A stretch of DNA of 64,000 bases from Poriferisodalis sp965231925 (GTDB lineage: Bacteria; Actinomycetota; Acidimicrobiia; Acidimicrobiales; Poriferisodalaceae), in contig OZ246894.1 in NCBI GenBank assembly GCA_965231925.1, positions 1,922,001 to 1,986,000 of the forward strand, given 5' to 3'. A model generated the notes under the pieces. It ran no database searches, was not told the origin of the DNA, and worked only from the letters and a program-made list of their open reading frames with translations. Each line of letters starts with the position of its first letter. Position 1 is the first letter of the stretch. Below are positions 62,094 to 64,000 of the stretch, piece after piece. Made by a program: the position numbers and the translations under genes.

Positions 62094-62308
62094 CGCAGAG
62101 CGCGCCTGGCGTTCCTGGCCACATGAGCCACTGAAATCGGCGTCGGAACCGCAGCGCAGCCGCTTCGCTGAACCTCCTCATGCTCGAACGTCACAAAGTC
62201 GTAGCACCCTTCCAAGCGCGTGAGGGCGCAACGTCACTATCGTGCAGCCGATTGGCTAGCGCCGCGGACTTCAGGGGGCGGCGCGGAGAATTCTGGGAGG
62301 GCAATCTC

Positions 62309-64000
62309 GTGAGAGGGCCTACACGGCGCGTGATGCGTCTCATGACAGTGCTGCTGGTATTCGCCTTGGCGGCGGGTGCCTGCGGGGGCGGAGATTCGGA
62401 TTCGGGATCCGGGACTGCCTCAGCGACAAGCGCGGCGCCGGCAACTACGGCGGCGACACCTGCTCCTGCGACGACCCAGGCTCAGACCCAGGTGACGATT
62501 GCGGCCGTGGAGCAGACCACCACCACACAAGGTGCAGTGACCACGACCGAGGCGCCGTTGCCTGAACCCGAGGGCACGTTGCGCATGGTCGAGTTCTCCC
62601 CGGTGACGAGCTTCAACCCTGCTGCATCGCAGACAGCGCAGAGTGCGTATCACTACCCGGCCTATGACACACTCACCCGTCAGCGCAACGACTTCAGCTT
62701 GGCGCCATCGCTCGCCACCTCGTGGACGCAGCCGGCCCCGAATATCTGGCGCTTCACGGTTCGCGATGACGTGGTGTTCCACGACGGGGCGGCCTTCAAC
62801 GCCCAAGTGGCGGCGGACAACATGCACTACCACGCAAGCTTCCCGGGCAATCCCAACGCAGCGACGTGGGCGGCGTTCGTCGGTGCCCGGGTGATCGACG
62901 ACACCACCTTCGAGGTCGAGTTCTCGGTGCCCGCACCGCAGTTCCCGCTGGAGATGTCCATGGTGATGGGCATGATGATCAGCCCGAATTCGCTCGACGG
63001 TCGCGACCTCACCCGCGACCCGCAGGGTTCGGGGCCGTGGATCTGGTCCGACTCCGATAGCCAGGCCGGCGTGACCGAGGTGTACCACCTCAACCCGAAC
63101 TACTGGAATCCGGCCGACCAGGGCGTCGAGACCGTGTCGGTGACAGCAGTGCCCGACAACAACGCACGCCTCAATGCGCTGTTGACCGGCGAGGCCGACA
63201 TCATGTCCACGACGCGAGACGCGCAGATCGACGCAGGTGTGGAAGCCGGGAACGTGCTGATCTCGGTGCCGAACTTCTTTGCGTATCTCATCGTGACCGA
63301 CCGGGCTGGTGAGTTCGACTCGCCGCTGGCGGATGAGCGGGTGCGGCGAGCGATCTTGCTCTCGCTGGACCGCGACGCGTACGCCAATGCCATCCACTTC
63401 GGCAAGGCGGACAGCCTCGGCGGCATCTACCCGCCGGCGTTCAGTCAGTTCAACGTCCCCGAGCTGGACACCAAGTACAGCTACGACCCCGACGAGGCCC
63501 GGCGCCTGCTGGCCGAAGCGGGCTACCCCGACGGGGTCACCATCCAGATGCCGATCATGCCGGCCATCAATCCGATCGTGGAATTCGTAGTGCAGATGCT
63601 GGGAGCATCGGGCATCAACATCGATCTGATCCAGATCAACAACGGCGAGCTGGGCCCGGGAACCGCAAGCGCCCAGTGGGGCATCTCGTGGTTCCGCGAC
63701 CTGCTCGTGCACCCCGCCCGTGATCTCGGCAAGTTCATGGGTGAGAGCGGTCGCTTCAACGCATTCGGCCTCGGCGACCTCGACGACCTCGAAGCCACGC
63801 TGGTGGAAGCGCTGAACGCCTCAACGCCCGATGAGGGTTACGGGCTGTACGCCGAGGTCATGGAGGGTCTCATCGACCGTGGCGTGGTGATGCCACTGGC
63901 CCACGGCGGCCAGAACGCCCTCTACGCCCCGTATGTATCCGGCGTGTCGCTGGGGCTGAACATGCAGGCGCCGATGCCATACGGCGTGCGGATCGACGGC
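62309..64000 (+). CDS. Extracellular solute-binding protein family 5 (lipoprotein), 5' part
   Basis: From GTG 62309 (GGGAGGG about 8 bp upstream) the frame stays open to the window end, 564 codons. A lipoprotein signal peptide (LMTVLLVFALAAGACGGG) puts the lipobox Cys at residue 26, followed by a Thr/Ala-rich linker. The mature part is SBP_bac_5: SAYHYPAYDTLTRQRNDFSL, DDVVFHDGAAFNAQVAADNM, DPDEARRLLAEAGYPDGVTI. These proteins feed oligopeptide-type ABC importers; the permease genes would lie beyond the window. It may import a substrate of the sulfate-ester locus. Confidence 0.9.
   Translation, partial: MRGPTRRVMRLMTVLLVFALAAGACGGGDSDSGSGTASATSAAPATTAATPAPATTQAQTQVTIAAVEQTTTTQGAVTTTEAPLPEPEGTLRMVEFSPVTSFNPAASQTAQSAYHYPAYDTLTRQRNDFSLAPSLATSWTQPAPNIWRFTVRDDVVFHDGAAFNAQVAADNMHYHASFPGNPNAATWAAFVGARVIDDTTFEVEFSVPAPQFPLEMSMVMGMMISPNSLDGRDLTRDPQGSGPWIWSDSDSQAGVTEVYHLNPNYWNPADQGVETVSVTAVPDNNARLNALLTGEADIMSTTRDAQIDAGVEAGNVLISVPNFFAYLIVTDRAGEFDSPLADERVRRAILLSLDRDAYANAIHFGKADSLGGIYPPAFSQFNVPELDTKYSYDPDEARRLLAEAGYPDGVTIQMPIMPAINPIVEFVVQMLGASGINIDLIQINNGELGPGTASAQWGISWFRDLLVHPARDLGKFMGESGRFNAFGLGDLDDLEATLVEALNASTPDEGYGLYAEVMEGLIDRGVVMPLAHGGQNALYAPYVSGVSLGLNMQAPMPYGVRIDG

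Noticed and set aside
62420..63712. 430-codon minus-strand frame at the window end
   Set aside because: It is antisense to the solute-binding lipoprotein, which has a signal peptide, ribosome site and family motifs.
1..64000. CRISPR arrays, rRNA or tRNA genes, replication or phage structural genes
   Set aside because: No regularly spaced repeats, no recognisable RNA gene and no phage or replication protein were found on reading both strands.

Overview
The window is high-GC DNA that reads like an actinobacterial chromosome segment, most likely from an environmental or host-associated lineage such as the Acidimicrobiia. That placement is an inference from gene content: a mycothiol-type maleylpyruvate isomerase, several luciferase-like flavin/F420 oxidoreductases, CoxL-type hydroxylase, cytochromes P450, TauD dioxygenases, sulfatases, TetR regulators and cell-wall-binding-2 repeats. 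No rRNA, tRNA or CRISPR array was found.

Region 1 (1-8.1 kb): the end of a mycothiol-dependent isomerase, a two-gene small operon, then a five-gene minus-strand operon: DUF1214 protein, sulfotransferase fused to a short-chain dehydrogenase, CysD, CysN-CysC fusion, and a second CysC. The last four are joined by 4-nt ATGA overlaps. It looks like a self-contained unit that makes PAPS and uses it to sulfate a small molecule.

Region 2 (8.1-21.9 kb): mobile and damaged DNA. It holds two IS30-family copies (each with its own 3-bp target duplication), a decayed IS256-family element joined to a 5'-truncated cell-wall subtilase, a fatty acid hydroxylase, a MazEF-type pair, a TetR/DUF1330 pair and a secreted protein gene split by an IS1380-family element (5-bp duplication CTAAG).

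Region 3 (21.9-30 kb): copper-type P-ATPase, SDR, zinc alcohol dehydrogenase, SRPBCC protein, a second MazEF-type pair and katG.

Region 4 (30-39.1 kb): an accessory island. The last 154 bp of katG are repeated 2.4 kb downstream, bracketing ParDE, a possible integrase remnant and a membrane-anchored protein. Beyond lie a malonyl-CoA decarboxylase remnant, a degenerate AbiE pair, a PhnD-like protein with a luciferase-like oxidoreductase, a second IS1380 copy (duplication CTTAG) and a PIN-domain pair.

Region 5 (39.1-51.5 kb): oxidative catabolism. The first gene encodes a redoxin/DsbD-like fusion with an in-frame UGA exactly where the redox cysteine should be, giving U-P-P-C, followed by a SECIS-like hairpin: a strong selenoprotein candidate. 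Then come a CoxL-type hydroxylase, nitronate monooxygenase, luciferase-like oxidoreductase, a CoA-transferase with an internal amber codon, more toxin-antitoxin debris, and an aldolase / Rieske dioxygenase alpha-beta / SDR operon.

Region 6 (51.5-64 kb): a sulfate-ester locus: TetR, TauD dioxygenase, formylglycine arylsulfatase, SdsA1-type alkylsulfatase, two P450s, a double-length TetR, a second TauD enzyme and the start of a lipoprotein oligopeptide-type binding protein. Regions 1 and 6 together suggest a cell that both makes and breaks organic sulfate esters.
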